DNA of 64,000 bases from Salvia splendens (GCF_004379255.2 NC_056047.1:16940293-17004292); one strand, 5' to 3'; numbered from the stretch's first letter, positions 37,542 through 49,573 are shown. Translations and numbers: made by a program. The notes: generated by a model from the letters alone, not told the origin.

Positions 37542-40500
37542 TCAAAGCCATCTACCAACATGCATAACACCTAAGCTCTCAAAGTGCTTGTTGTGTTTTG
37601 CTATACATAACGGTTTGGTGAAAGGATCAGCCAAGTTATCATCAGTGGGTACTCTTTCTAATTTTATGTCGCCTCTTTCAATTATTTCTCTGATCAGATG
37701 ATATCTTCTGGGAACATGCTTGTTCCTGTTCGTAGCTCTGGGTTCTTTTGCTTGCGCAACAGCACCAGTGTTGTCACAATACAAAGGTATTGCACTATTG
37801 GCACTCGGAATGACACCCAGTTCTTTAACGAACTCTAACAAAGCAACAACTTCTTTGGCAGCTTCAGATGCAGCAATATACTCGGCTTCGGTGGTGGAAT
37901 CGGCAGTTGTACCTTGTTTGGAACTATTCCAACTCACTGCTCCACCATTGAGGACAAAAACATATCCAGACTGAGACTTATAGTCGTTATGGTCTGTTTG
38001 GAAACTAGCATCAGTGTACCCAGTAACTGATAACTCTGGTTGTCCACCATAGACTAAGAAATATTCTTTAGTCCTTCTAAGGTACTTAAGAATAGTCTTA
38101 ACGGTTTTCCAATGTTCCTCACCGGGATTTTGCTGAAATCTGCATGTCATGCTAAGCGCATAGGCCACATCTGGCCTAGTAGAAATCATGGCATACATAA
38201 TAGATCCTATAGCCGAAGCATACGGGATCCTTTTCATGTTGTCTCTTTCTTTGTCATTAGAAGGACAATCCTTCTTTGACAATACAATGCCATGTCCCAT
38301 AGGAAGAAAACCTTTCTTAGAATTCTCCATTGAGAAGCGCCTTAGCAACTTGTCTATGTAAGTGGATTGTGATAATCCCAACATCCTATTCGGTCTATCT
38401 CGATAGATCTTGATTCCAAGGATGTAGGAAGCATCACCCAGATCCTTCATCATAAAGGAACTAGACAACCATTCTTTCACAGATTGCATCATGGAACGAT
38501 CGCTTCTCATAATCAAGATGTCATCAACATATATGATAAGGAAGACAACGTTACCATTCTCGCGTTTACTATAAACACATGGGTCCTCTTTGCTTCTGAC
38601 AAAACCAAACGATTTGATTGTTCTGTCAAAACAAATATTCCAACTCCTCGAAGCTTGCTTAAGTCCATAGATGGACTTCTTTAGCTTGCACACTGCATTC
38701 GGCCTTTCTTTCGATACAAAACCTTCTGGCTGTGTCATATAGACATCGCCTTCTAATTCTCCATTGAGAAATGCGGTTTTGACATCCATTTGCCAAATGT
38801 CGAAATTGTAGTATGCAGCAATTGCAAGTAATATCCTAATGGACTTGATCTTAGCAACTGGCGAAAACGTTTCATCATAGTCAATGCCTTCGCGCTGACT
38901 ATAACCCTTTGCCACTAACCTAGCCTTGTAGGTTTGTACTTTGCCATTTGCATCTCTCTTCTTTTTGAAGATCCATTTGCAACCTATGGGGTAAACCCCA
39001 TCTGGCAAGTCAACTAGTTCCCAGACTAAGTTGAAGTACATCGAGTCCATTTCAGATATCAAGGCTTCAAGCCACTTCTCTCGATCGGTGTCCGACACCG
39101 CCTCGGTATAGGTCTTAGGCTCATCATCATCTAAATCAACTTCATCATCTTGGTTCTCAACCATTAGATTCAGTCTCTCAGGTGCACGACGAATCCTTCT
39201 AGACCTATTGAGTTGGTTTTCTTCTGGCTCGGGCTGTTCATTCTGATTGTGAGTAGGCCCAGGAATATCACTATGATCTTCTTGAGGTAGAGGTGATGCA
39301 ACTATTGTATCATCTTGTATTTGATGCATCTCATTGTCTTGAGGAGGTTCTTCGAGAGTCCCTCTAAGGTCTCCTCTAATAGTATTTTCCCCTCCCAATA
39401 GATCATCAAAAACTCCCACTGAGTTATTGTTCAAACCATTTGACAATACATCATCCTCATTGTTAACTTGTGGTTCTTGAATTTCTTCAAGATCTACTTC
39501 AAGATCTACTGTATTTTGACCTTGTTCCTTGCAGACATAACTGTCTTCAAGGAACGTCACATTCCTTGATGTTATCACCTTGTGATTTTCAGGACAATAG
39601 AAATCGTATCCCCTAGTTTGTTTAGGATATCCCACAAAGTAACACTTCTCACTTTTAGATTCCAACTTATCAGTCATTTGTTTCTTAACAAAAGCTGGAC
39701 AACCCAAGGTCCGCATATAGTTAAGACAGGGCTTTTTGCCATACCATAACTCATATGGTGTTTTCTCAACTGATTTAGATGGAACTCTATTCAGAATGTA
39801 AATAGCAGTCAATAAAGCATGACCCCAGAGAAATAAAGGAAGACTAGCTAAACTCATCATGGATCGAACCATATCTAATAATGTTCGGTTTCTCCTTTCA
39901 GATACTCCATTCATTTGTGGTGTACCAGGAGGTGTCCAGTCCGACTGAATTCCATGCGATTTCAAGTAATCAAGAAATTCTCGGCTCAAGTATTCCCTTC
40001 CTCGATCTGATCGAAGAGTTTTTATACTTTTCCCAAGTTGTTTCTCAACTTCACACTTAAACTCTATAAATTTCTCAAAGGCCTCAGATTTGTGTTTCAT
40101 AAGATACACATATCCATACCTTGTCAAATCATCAGTGAAAGTAATGAAGTACGAATAACCACCTTTTGCTGGAGTTGGAAACGGTCCGCACACATCTGTG
40201 TGGATCAACTCTAGCACATCATTAGCACGCACCCCTTTCCCAGAAAGTGGCTTATTAGTCATCTTTCCTTTGAGACAGAATTCACAAGCACCATATGATT
40301 CAAAATCAAATGAATTTAGATAGTCTAACTTTCTCAATCTCGCTATCCTTTTCTCATTGATATGACCAAGTCTACAATGCCAAAGATAAGTAGCATTATC
40401 CGTATTACATAGCTTAAGTCTTTTATTTTGCACATTGAGAATATCCCGTTTGCATTCAAGCATATATAATCCATTCTCTAAAGAGGCATTTCCATAAAAC

Positions 40501-40964
40501 AATCCATTATTAGAAAACGAGCACCTGCTGTTTGCAAAATGGAAGGAAAAACCTTCGATGTCCAACATCGGAATGGAAATAATATTCTTTGAAATAACTG
40601 GAACAAAATAACAATTATGTAAATCTAGTCTATGTCCTGAGGGAAGATCTAATCTATAAGTTCCCACGCGTTCGGCAGCAACTTTTGCTCCATTTCCAAC
40701 ACGTAGGTCTACTTCCCCAGGCCTCACTTTCCTGCTGTCAATTAAACCTTGCACATTATTACAAATGTGTGAACCACAAGCGGTATCCAATACCCAGGAT
40801 TGTGAGTTATTCATAGACATATTTATCTCAATGACAAACATAGCTGAGCTCCCACTCATTGCACCTTGTGCCTTGAATTTTGGGCAGTCTCTCTGCCACT
40901 CCGTGAAATTTGACCTAGTCAATTTGTTTGTTTCCAGCATACACTCATAAGATAAGTTTGACAT
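37542..40964 (-). CDS. Copia pol polyprotein with truncated gag
   Basis: An unbroken 1,140-residue frame. Domains in order: a 23-residue gag start (ending NFTEW) joined directly to a zinc-knuckle remnant (QRDCPKF); protease with LDTACGSH (catalytic D at residue 60); integrase zinc finger (HCRLGH..CEFC) and catalytic core ([26 protein letters not shown]); reverse transcriptase with IYVDDILIM (about 812); RNase H with [26 protein letters not shown] and [10 protein letters not shown]. All enzyme active-site motifs look present. The normal copia gag of a couple of hundred residues, needed to form particles, is missing. Known: copia order is protease, integrase, reverse transcriptase, RNase H, as here. 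The enzymes may be functional but could not package RNA alone. Confidence 0.93.
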   Translation of the reverse strand: MSNLSYECMLETNKLTRSNFTEWQRDCPKFKAQGAMSGSSAMFVIEINMSMNNSQSWVLDTACGSHICNNVQGLIDSRKVRPGEVDLRVGNGAKVAAERVGTYRLDLPSGHRLDLHNCYFVPVISKNIISIPMLDIEGFSFHFANSRCSFSNNGLFYGNASLENGLYMLECKRDILNVQNKRLKLCNTDNATYLWHCRLGHINEKRIARLRKLDYLNSFDFESYGACEFCLKGKMTNKPLSGKGVRANDVLELIHTDVCGPFPTPAKGGYSYFITFTDDLTRYGYVYLMKHKSEAFEKFIEFKCEVEKQLGKSIKTLRSDRGREYLSREFLDYLKSHGIQSDWTPPGTPQMNGVSERRNRTLLDMVRSMMSLASLPLFLWGHALLTAIYILNRVPSKSVEKTPYELWYGKKPCLNYMRTLGCPAFVKKQMTDKLESKSEKCYFVGYPKQTRGYDFYCPENHKVITSRNVTFLEDSYVCKEQGQNTVDLEVDLEEIQEPQVNNEDDVLSNGLNNNSVGVFDDLLGGENTIRGDLRGTLEEPPQDNEMHQIQDDTIVASPLPQEDHSDIPGPTHNQNEQPEPEENQLNRSRRIRRAPERLNLMVENQDDEVDLDDDEPKTYTEAVSDTDREKWLEALISEMDSMYFNLVWELVDLPDGVYPIGCKWIFKKKRDANGKVQTYKARLVAKGYSQREGIDYDETFSPVAKIKSIRILLAIAAYYNFDIWQMDVKTAFLNGELEGDVYMTQPEGFVSKERPNAVCKLKKSIYGLKQASRSWNICFDRTIKSFGFVRSKEDPCVYSKRENGNVVFLIIYVDDILIMRSDRSMMQSVKEWLSSSFMMKDLGDASYILGIKIYRDRPNRMLGLSQSTYIDKLLRRFSMENSKKGFLPMGHGIVLSKKDCPSNDKERDNMKRIPYASAIGSIMYAMISTRPDVAYALSMTCRFQQNPGEEHWKTVKTILKYLRRTKEYFLVYGGQPELSVTGYTDASFQTDHNDYKSQSGYVFVLNGGAVSWNSSKQGTTADSTTEAEYIAASEAAKEVVALLEFVKELGVIPSANSAIPLYCDNTGAVAQAKEPRATNRNKHVPRRYHLIREIIERGDIKLERVPTDDNLADPFTKPLCIAKHNKHFESLGVMHVGRWL

Positions 40965-41540
40965 ATTATCTGAACAGAAAATAAAACGAAAAGCAAATTA
41001 GAAAAGCATACAAAGATCACAATCGCATCACTAATCAAACAAGGGTTTATTGTATTGATTAGCTCCCACTAATTTTAACATATATTATGTCCCCAAACAT
41101 AAAATACGAATTTATATCTAATATAATTTTAGTGGTCGAAGATCCAAGTCTATATTATTGCAGCCTCTGCGAGGGCTGATGACTACAATAATATCACCAG
41201 GTAGGCCTCCAAGCCAATTGTAACAACAATTTTACAATTCTTGGTTTATTAATCTAATTAATATACGTCCATAAATTATTCTGGCTGCGAGGGCTACTCA
41301 AAATAATTTAAGCAAGTCAACCCCATCACGCGATGCCAACCATGCATCTATGAATGAGCCTAAACCTTGTAGATTTAGAGTAAACGCGAGGGCGTAAAAC
41401 TCGTGGTCGAAAAGGCTAGGAGCATCAAACAATTGTGATGGACGACGCGTTTATTTCAAAAACAAGACTTATATTTTGTGGGGAAGAGTGTGATACTAGT
41501 TTTGTGAATATAATATCCAATATTAAATTTCAAACAATTA

Positions 41541-41653
41541 CTGGGCGCCGCCTACCCAGACATAGTATAACACGGACTACAAATACTGGGCGCCGCCTAC
41601 CCAGACATAGTATAACACGGACTACACATACTGGGCGCCGTCTACCCAGACAA
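41541..41653 (-). repeat. 45-bp tandem repeat in the copia leader
   Basis: Units start at 41541, 41586 and 41631 (the last partial). Each contains CTGGG..CCCAG inverted bases around CGCCGCCTA, able to form a small hairpin. It lies about 0.6 kb upstream of the pol start in the element's own direction. Confidence 0.9.
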
Positions 41654-42429
41654 TAAAACGATCTCTAACTACTATAGTTAAAATAAATAAGCATAAATCA
41701 AATAACATGCTTATCACATAGGATATCAAATAATGCTCAACGAATAAAATCAAATTTTATTCCCTAATTAAATGTGGATTTAATTATATTAATTCTAAAT
41801 TAATATAATTATGCATATTTAATACTAATTCCAAATTAATATTGTGCTGTGGAGTATATATTATCATTTCCAGATGATAACTATGACCCAATTTGTTAAT
41901 CTAATTAACGAAATTAATTCAATCTATATTAATTCTAAATTAATAAATTTGTAAATCAAGTAATAACTCCAAATCATCATCAAGCACATATATTATTTAT
42001 TATTCCAAAATAATAATATTAACAAATTCTAGCTCATTAATCCATTAATCCAATTAATAAATTTATCATCTGATCTATATCAATTCCAAACTAATATAAA
42101 CAGATATTTAATATTAATTCTAAAATAATATTAAAAACATATTTACTATTATCATTCAAAATAATGACAGTAATTAATTTATTGGCTTGATTAATATTAT
42201 TAATTCTAAATTAATAATGTGATTTACAGTAATCAAAACCACGATTCGGATCCGACCCGGATCTTCAAAACCGGCTAGGCTCTAGGGTTCTAGGAAAAGA
42301 ACAGACGCCCCCTCCACAACGACCGAATCATCATAATTATTGGCAACGATCAAATCATCGAGGGTGACGAGACGACACTCGACGTCTCCCACACCAACAT
42401 ATCCAGAAATTCGTTTCCGGCGCCGAGAT

Positions 42430-42699
42430 CTAAATTATTCTTCCTGCAACCTTAGAAACCTGAGCAGGAAGGACTGCCGGAGAAGCCTTCGAGCGGGCGG
42501 CGGTCGTGGATGGAGGCGAAGGTGTTGTGGATCTCCCAGTCGTAGTTCTGGCAGAGGAACTGCAGAGGAGGGAGCGGTTGTGCTTCTTGTGGAGTGGACC
42601 TCGAGATCGCAGCTGAAGCAGATCTTGGCCGAATCCGTTGCAGAAATCGCAGAGACGCTCTGTTTGATCTATACAACTCTCAATATCTTCTTCACTCAT
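42430..42699 (-). pseudogene. CONSTANS-like B-box gene fragment captured in the copia leader
   Basis: Read on the minus strand from 42699, the sequence shows, in three different frames, successive pieces of a CONSTANS-like B-box protein: ERLCDFCN, then DSAKICFSCDLEVHST, then KKHNRSLLC, then LCQNYDWEIHNTF and HDRRPLEGFSGSPS. These match, in the right order, B-box 1, its end, the second B-box (CQNCDW in the family) and the segment after it (family consensus like EGFSGCPS). Frame changes and small deletions join them, so no functional protein is made. The fragment has the same sense as the element and lies between primer site and pol frame, which suggests capture of a host sequence. Family assignment is from memory of conserved residues. 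Confidence 0.7.
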
Positions 42700-42992
42700 G
42701 GCGTTGTAAAGATCTTATCGCAATTCACGTTTTCTTTAATTTCCCAAATTGTGGAAATCCGATTCCCAATTTTTCAAACAATTCTCGAAATTCAATCTTT
42801 GAAATCTGATTTCCCAAGTTTGAAATCTAATTTCCTAAATTGTGGAATTCTGATTCCCATTTGAAATCTGATTTCCCAAGTTTGAAATCTAATTTCTCAG
42901 TTTTTGAAACGGTTAAACCTAGTATAAAAGTTTGATTTCCGAAATCGCCACATATAATCAAATTACAAAACAAATTATGAATCGAGCCCCGG

Positions 42993-43004
42993 GCTCTGAT
43001 ACCA
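42993..43004 (-). other. Primer-binding site of the young copia element
   Basis: The minus strand reads TGGTATCAGAGC one base inside the 5' LTR, the tRNA-Met primer site. Confidence 0.92.
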
Positions 43005-43005
43005 T

Positions 43006-43449
43006 TGTTAGGAATTCTTGTATTCATCTAATGAGCGCAGCGGAAATTGCAGACAAGAATAACAGATCTAGATTCATAATCATATTGCAAGTTGAGCATG
43101 TAAAACACAACGAAACTAAATCTTACTTGTTGTTGTGTTTTCTTCTACGATTGTGTCCTGCAAGTTGAATCCACTACTATCGAGGTCCACGTGTATTCTG
43201 ATCCGATGCAGGAACAATTCCTCGGTACAATCGCTCTATAGAGAAAGCTAGGAATTCTCTACAAAGCTTTACGTATTTTCTCTCTAATGTTACGATATCT
43301 CCCATCTCCCACAATGGAGAATAAATAACCATTATATAGACAAAGAGTCATTAGGGTTTCATGATTGTTGGGCTTATGGACTAATTATAATTGTAGCCCA
43401 ACTATAATTATTTAATCCATATTAATCTAATCTAGCCCATATCCTTTCA
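43006..43449 (-). repeat. 5' LTR of the young copia element
   Basis: Same 444 bases as 36075-36518, followed on the outer side by the AGTAG target duplication. It contains the TATA-like promoter motif expected to drive the element's transcript. Confidence 0.93.
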
Positions 43450-44872
43450 AGTAGTACATTAATTAGATTTACAAAGTAGTCAATTTAAATAGAAGTACAA
43501 GGATTCATCATCTTTGCATCACTTCTCCAAGCCTGCATGCTTCATTTTAGTTATAAAATGAAATACGTTATAATTGATCATGTTGATAGTGTAAACTGCT
43601 CAAGTTTAAATAAATAATTGATACGAAGAAATGTAATTAAATGCAAACTCTAAATATTGTACAGACTCAAAACTATGATCTGGAATGCTAGAAATTGTCA
43701 ACAGATGACAAAATAAATCCAACAGAAATTGTCAACACAACGTTAATTTATTAACAATTTCCAGCATTCCAGATCATAATTTTGAGTCTGTATAATATTT
43801 AAAGTTTACATTTTATCACTACCCTTGATATGAAATATGAATCATATGATATTGCTTACCACAACTAAACAATGACGGTACCATACACTTGCATGTAGAT
43901 TATAAGTTTAAAGACCTCAAATCATGCAAAATGGACAAATACATCCCTTAAGGGGATGAATAGTAGAATAGTAAATATCGGGACTGAATTTGGGACTTTA
44001 TGCATTTTTTTGACTGAAAACATAATTTTTAAATGTTATGTACTATAAAAAGTCCAAACCTCATTTTCTAGGTACAAGTTTTGTAGCTCGCTCGTAAAGT
44101 TTTAAAAAATCACAATAAAAAGCTTTGCACATTAAGGTAAAGTTAGAAAGAAATCCGAAACAAAACACCATAGACTTACATGTAAAGAAGCTAAAATCAT
44201 TAGAGGAGTTTGCATTTGTGTTTCTGAGACTTTTTCGTTTTAAATTTTCTAAACACCATAATACTTGGAATTGTATTATCATATATAGTTTAAATTGAAT
44301 ACCTACAATATAATTGTCAAACAGCAACAACAAACTGGTTTTGGTGTGGCACATAGGATTGGTATATTATAATGTTATTTGTTAGTATTAATTAAAACCA
44401 AATCCAAAACGATTTGTGGAAACAATGAATTGATTGATGTCAAAGTAATGCTCAATGTGTAACTCTAATTATAGTTTATGTAATGAAATTACGATATATA
44501 ATGACCCAATGAAATTACGATTTTTCACGTTCACAGTTTCTAGCTTTTTTCTCTTCGAAATTATCATTTCGAAAAAATGTTACATTTTCAAAATGTCAAT
44601 AAATATGTTTAGATTTCTACCGTATATCATTGCATTAATTCTCAACCTCATTTAGTTCATATCCCTATTCTTTCATTTTTGACATATTATAATTATAAAT
44701 TAGGTGTGATGTTCTAAAATTAAAGACGCTGTGACGAATTGACGATGTCTTTAGTTTTAACTTATTAATATTGAATATATGCATTAGGAAATTATGTTTC
44801 TTGGTTTCATTAACAATTTATAACCGAAAGTCAACGTAGAAGTGAGCTCTTAATTGAGATCAATCTCGCTTA
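43450..44872. other. Intergenic AT-rich DNA with one MITE
   Basis: No gene supported. It contains a MITE (43631-43821). The remainder shows short open frames without recognisable domains. Confidence 0.5.
43631..43821. mobile_element. MITE, same family as 21810-22056
   Basis: Near-perfect inverted arms: AAATGCAAACTCTAAATATT at the left against AATATTTAAAGTTTACATTT at the right, continuing with ATGATCTGGAATGCTAGAAA against TTCCAGCATTCCAGATCAT. About 190 bp with a very short loop. Better preserved than the copy at 21810. Confidence 0.8.
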
Positions 44873-45188
44873 GAGCATCCGCAATGGCAGACGTCCACGC
44901 GGAATTCCCACCGGCATGCGGGGATTCCGTGGCGGACGTCCGCCATTGCGCGTCCCTTCCACGGATACGGAATTCCGCGAAGGAATTCGCTGTTCCGCGG
45001 CCATCGGCGGAATTCCGCGCGGATGTCTGCCATTGCGTTAACGCCTGCGGAATTCCGTGCGGAATTCCCATTTAATGCATTAATTTTTTTTTTCGGTTCC
45101 TATATATACATCCCGTTGAACTTCATTTCATTCGCACCACTTGTATTAACAAGTTTCTCTCTCTCTAAATTTCTTTTATATATTCGTA

Positions 45189-46493
45189 ATGGCCGGTAGT
45201 GGTAGTGGTGGTGGTGGTGGTGGACATTATGAACACATGATGCGGATGATACACGCACGTGTGCGGGAGGCCGCTGAGAGGGAGAAACAAGCGGCCGCGG
45301 CGCCGGCGGTGCCTCGACCCATCCATCGTCGCACTATAGTCTCCCGGGATCACCTCGCTGCCCACAGGCGGTTGTACGAGGATTACTTTGCGCCGGAGCC
45401 ACGGTTTGGGGAGAACCTATTCCGGCGACGGTTTAGGATGCATCGGCCGCTCTTTATGCGTATCGTGGGCGCTTTGGAGCGTCGATACGGGTATTTTAGG
45501 GTGCGGGAGGATGCGGCTGGTAAACCCGGCCACACGCCAATTCAGAAGTGCACTGCCGCAAGTAGGCAGTTGGCATACGGAGGTTCGGCCGACATGTTCG
45601 ACGAGTACCTCCACATCAGTGAGACGACTGCGCGCGACTGCCTGAAGTATTTTTGTCAGGGCATTAGAGAGATTTTCGGGGATAGGTATCTTCGGAAGCC
45701 TACCCCCGAAGATTGTCAGGTTCTGTTGGATATGCAAGTGAATCAGCACGGGTTTTCGGGGATGTTAGACAGCATAGATTGTATGCACTGGGAATGGAAG
45801 AACTGTCCCGCTGCCTGGAAAGGGATGTACACTACTGGTTTCAAGGCCAAGAATTCCACGATGATCCTTGAAGTGGTAGCTGACTACCGGCTGTGGATTT
45901 GACATGCCTATTTTAGAGTAGCCGGGTCGAACAACGACATCAACGTCCTCCAATTGTCGCCACTTTTCAACGACCAGTGCATGGGCGTCGGTCTGGCCGT
46001 CAACTTCGTCGCCAACGGCAACCAGCACAACATATGCTATTATTTGGCGGATGGGATATACCCGATGTGGCCCGTCTTTGTGAAGACGATCAGGTGCCCA
46101 GCAGATGAAAAGAAGATATACTTTGCGCAACGTCAGGAGGCATCGCGCAAGGATGTAGAGCGGGCATTCAGAGTGCTATAGGGTCGATGGGCGGCAGTGA
46201 AGGGTCCCGCAAACATCATGTACACATGTATTATCATGCACAACATGATTGTCGAAGATGAAGGTCCAGCACTGACTGAGTGGACCAACGAGGACGCTGA
46301 TATGCTGCGGGTCCAAGCCACGACGTGGCCATTGGCAATGTTCACATGGGGATACCCCACGATGATGTCGATCGAGTCCGTGCATTCGCCGACATGCGCC
46401 AAAAACAAGCCCATGTTCGACTCCAGAACTATATTATTGAAGAAGTATGGCAGCGGATGGGTCATCGTTGATGTGGGGGTGAAGCATTATTGA
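45189..46493 (+). pseudogene. Harbinger-type DDE transposase with two nonsense codons
   Basis: A single 435-codon frame from the ATG at 45189 is broken only by TGA at 45900 and TAG at 46179. Around them the sequence reads YRLWI/HAYFR and FRVL/GRWAAVKGPA. The first stop stands where the family usually has tryptophan and the second where it usually has glutamine, so both fit transition mutations. The catalytic residues appear to be kept: D in DSIDCMHW (about 197), D in GSNNDINVL (about 250) and E in RKDVERAF (about 324). The N-terminus has a glycine/serine run and basic helices. Known: the nuclease of PIF/Harbinger elements acts with a Myb-like partner, absent here. The decay is mild, so the element was active in the not too distant past. 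Confidence 0.9.
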
Positions 46494-46609
46494 AATGTAT
46501 TTTTTTAATTTGGTAAAATGTACTTTTTTTAATTAATGGAATATTTTTCCCTTTTTGTGTCGACTATTTAATTCCGTAAATTTCTTACTTTCGGAAATTG
46601 TTTAATTTG

Positions 46610-46720
46610 TGAATTCCGCCACTGTGCAGTGGGAATTCCTTATGACGTGGCAGTGCAGTGAGAATTCCTTATGACGTGGCATGAGGTGTTTTTTGGAATT
46701 CCGCACCACTGTGGATGCTC
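46610..46720 (+). repeat. Subterminal repeats of the Harbinger element
   Basis: Two direct copies of GAATTCCTTATGACGTGGCA lie next to each other before the right end. Related GCGGAATTCC motifs recur in the left 200 bp (44895-45075). Such motifs often serve as transposase binding sites. Confidence 0.7.
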
Positions 46721-46793
46721 TTATGGATGGATAACCAGAAAATAAATTTCAATAAATAATTGGAAAATTCGGGATGTCATAAAATATGTTGTT

Positions 46794-47021
46794 TTCTCTG
46801 TTCCTGAAAATTTGTCACTTATTTTTATTTTTGTCCGTCCAAATTTTTTTACAACCTTTCACTTTTACTATTTTTTATAGTGGACCTCACATTCCACTAA
46901 TACATTCTCACTCACTTCTTTATTATAAACTATTACACTAACTTTTTCATCTCACTTTCTATTACATTTCTTAAAACTCGTGTTAGTCACATGGTGACAA
47001 ATTATTAGGGACATATGTAGT
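46794..47021. repeat. MITE-like repeat
   Basis: GTTCCTGAAAATTTGTCACT at the left is inverted as GGTGACAAATTATTAGGGAC at the right, around an AT-rich interior with the GTGGACCTCACATTCCACT motif of this MITE class. Boundaries are approximate. Confidence 0.65.
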
Positions 47022-47044
47022 ATTAATTTGGGAGCAATGTTGTA

Positions 47045-47305
47045 CTCCCTTTGTGACTTCGTCCACGATTGCAAGTCCACATTTGATATGACACGAGTAT
47101 TAAGAAATAGGAAAAGGTTAGTAAAAGGTGTGTTCTACTTTTATGTAAAGTACTAATTTTATAATGAAATGTGAATGAGATAAAGTTGGTGGAATGCGAA
47201 GTTCATTACCAAATATGGTACTCCTACTACAAAGTCATTAGACTTTTATTTATAGATGTACAAAAATGGCAAAATAAAACATTTAATGGTAGACGGACGG
47301 AGCAG
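47045..47305. mobile_element. Stowaway-like MITE
   Basis: CTCCCTTTGTGACTTCGTCC at the left and GTAGACGGACGGAGCAG at the right, flanked by TA on both sides. 261 bp, non-coding. Confidence 0.65.
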
Positions 47306-47405
47306 TATTTTATACTCCACAAGAGGAAAGAAAAAAATTAGTTATAGATATTTGATTTATTTGGATATATGTCCTGTCCAGATGAAATGTTATGCAGCTA
47401 GACAT

Positions 47406-47775
47406 CACCAAACCGAACCGGCCCGGCTGAACCGGCCCGGAACCGTCACCGGCGGTTCCGAACCGGAACCGGAACCGTCGGCGGCGGTTCCGAACCGTGA
47501 CCGGAACCGGCGGTTCCGACGGGCCGGTTCAGGTTCATGAAATTTGCGAACCGTAACCGGCGGTTCCGAACCGCCGGTTTTCACCGGAACCGGCGGTTCC
47601 GAACCGGCGGTTCGCCGGTTCCGACACCTTTTCAGGCTACCACCGGCCTAGACGTAGCCTTTTCAGAAACCGGGTCAGAAACCGCCGGTTTTTGTCAGAA
47701 AACCGTTGACGAAACCGGCGGTTTCTGACCAAAAACCGGCGGTTCAACGAGTAAACCGGCGGTTCCGCCGGATTT
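47406..47775 (+). repeat. Left subterminal CCGGCGGTTCC array of the hAT element
   Basis: Many direct and inverted copies of AACCGGCGGTTCC and GAACCGGCCCGG crowd about 370 bp. The mirror array lies at the other end (49798-49976). Subterminal repeats of this kind are transposase binding sites in Ac and relatives. Confidence 0.88.
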
Positions 47776-48059
47776 CAAAAATTTGAAATTTTTTCTTTTT
47801 TTTTCTTTTTTTAATCACATTTTTCCCCTATAAATACCCCCTCATCTTCATTTTCTACTTACCCCATTCTTGTGTTGATAAGAATTTCTCTCTCAATCTC
47901 AATTTCTCTATTCTCCATCCTCTTTCTCTCAAGTTGTTTACGTTATTTGCGCTCATAATTTACTCACGTTGTTCTTGTTTACGTTAATATCACATAAACA
48001 CTACTCTCTATTCTCTACTTCCAATTTCCATAATATCATGTCTTCATCAACGATGTATT

Positions 48060-49325
48060 TGTCATATTTTAAACTTATGTGTACAAGATGCTTTGTCTTT
48101 ATGGCAAAGACATATTCAACCTATTACTACAGCTGTATCCTTGATCCACTGGAAGCCTCAAATTGGCAAGGCGTGGAAGAAGTATTGCCACTCGAAGAAA
48201 ATAAGGTACACAAAGTTTACTTTAGACGTTTCTACTAGATGGAACTCTACATATGACATGTTGCAATCTACAATGGAGCATATAGACTATTTAGTTGATT
48301 TTTATAGAACTTACCCTGTTGATGATTTATATCTAACATCTTCTTGTTGGGAACAAAGCCTGAGTTTATTTAAATTATTCAAAAATTTTCGAAGTGCAAC
48401 TATGGAGTTATCGGGTGTGTATTATTGCACATCCGTTCGTGTTTTAGAACATTGCATGATCATATCACTTGGTTTTAAAACTGCAATGAAAAATTCCGCA
48501 AACAATCTTGAGCTTATGTGTGTTTTATATTACATGGTTGAAAAATGGCTCAAGTATTTCAATGAGATCCCAACAGTTTTTTTGCTTGCCAAAGTTTTGG
48601 ATCCAAAGTGGAAACTAGTTGGTACTTTCAAAATTTTAGAATTTTATTACAACAGTTTAGCTTCTATTGATCTTGAACCACTCCGAGCTTTGCAAACTGA
48701 CGACGACGACAACTACATAAACCTTGCCCAAACATTCCAAATAAACCTCCCCCACCTCCCAAGCCTCCAAAGAAATTTTGAGTTCGACTTGCGGTCTCTC
48801 TTTCACGATTACGAAGTCAAGTACAACACTACCCACCAAGTTCGACCTAGACCCCCCCGTCAAACACAGAACTTTGGCTTCTTCCAAGTTGATGACCCCG
48901 ACACCCAATCCCAATTGGCGGACCTATACGCCTTCAGCAGCGGAGGAAGGACGGCACATTCGGTAAGTGAGTTAGATTTATATTTAGACTCACACTTTTC
49001 ATTCAATGAGGAAGAAGGAGGTCCCGTTCCCCAACAAATCGACGTCCTAGATTGGTGGTCTTCACACGAGAAAGATTTTCCCATCCTTGCATCAATGGCC
49101 AAGGAGATCTTTTCGGTTCCGGCTTCCACTGTCGCCGTCGAGTCCGCCTTTAGTGTTGGAGGCAACGTCTTGGACGACCGAAGAAGTAGGCTCACCGGAC
49201 AAAACATGGAAGCCACCATGTTACTTGATGATTGGTGCTCCGCCGAAATTAGAGACCAAGAACCGGATTGGGACAAACTAGTAGTACAACCCGACCAAGA
49301 CTACTTCCCCGACGAAGAAGAGTAG
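48060..49325 (+). pseudogene. hAT transposase, C-terminal part only
   Basis: The frame begins within the catalytic region (CHILNLCVQDALSLW, about 48060), a motif that normally lies in the middle of hAT transposases. It continues through KFTLDVSTRWNSTYDML and DWWSSHEKDFPILASMAKEI to the dimerisation motif VPASTVAVESAFSVGGNVLD, ending at 49325. The BED zinc finger and the first catalytic acidic residues are missing. An ATG followed by SSST at 48038, which looks like the original start, lies in another frame, so a large deletion joined the start to the middle out of frame. The product, if made, could still dimerise but not bind DNA or cut. Confidence 0.87.
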
Positions 49326-49573
49326 GCGCCAATACTTCCGATCAAGCCAAATAGGTAAGCAAGGTAAGAGAACTACGTGGACTTTGATTCCAAAATGCAA
49401 TTGAGCATTGAGGATACGTAGGCATCTCAACTTATATTTCAACTTAAATTTTAAATTTAAGTTTAAATTTAAGTTGAGCTCAAGTCCTTTTCCTTTATTT
49501 CTTTTTTCTCCCCTTTATTTCGAATATGTAATTTTGTAAATTGTAATGAAGACTTTAAGTCTTTTGTAGTTTA

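Larger units (their letters stand above)
36075..43449 (-). mobile_element. Complete, young Ty1/copia element, gag-deleted
   Basis: Two 444-bp LTRs (36075-36518 and 43006-43449) look identical base for base, and AGTAG flanks both outer ends as a perfect 5-bp target duplication. Read on the minus strand, the right LTR is the 5' one; the tRNA-Met primer site lies next to it (43004-42993), then a 2-kb leader, the pol frame (40964-37542), and 1 kb of 3' sequence. Identical LTRs mean a recent insertion. The reading frame lacks nearly all of gag, so the copy either moved using proteins of another element or lost gag after insertion. Confidence 0.93.
44873..46720 (+). mobile_element. PIF/Harbinger element, complete ends, dead transposase
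   Basis: Terminal inverted repeats GAGCATCCGCAATGG and CCACTGTGGATGCTC, with TTA on both sides, the 3-bp TWA-type duplication typical of PIF/Harbinger. Both subterminal regions are rich in GGAATTCC motifs. A transposase-like frame lies inside. The second, Myb-like protein normally encoded by autonomous Harbinger elements was not found. 1,848 bp. Confidence 0.9.

Noticed and set aside
45417..46465. Minus-strand open frames opposite the Harbinger transposase
   Set aside because: They are shadows of the + strand coding frame, with no domain of their own.
47256..47728. Open frames with proline/arginine-rich repeats
   Set aside because: They are translations of the hAT subterminal GC-rich repeat array, not genes.
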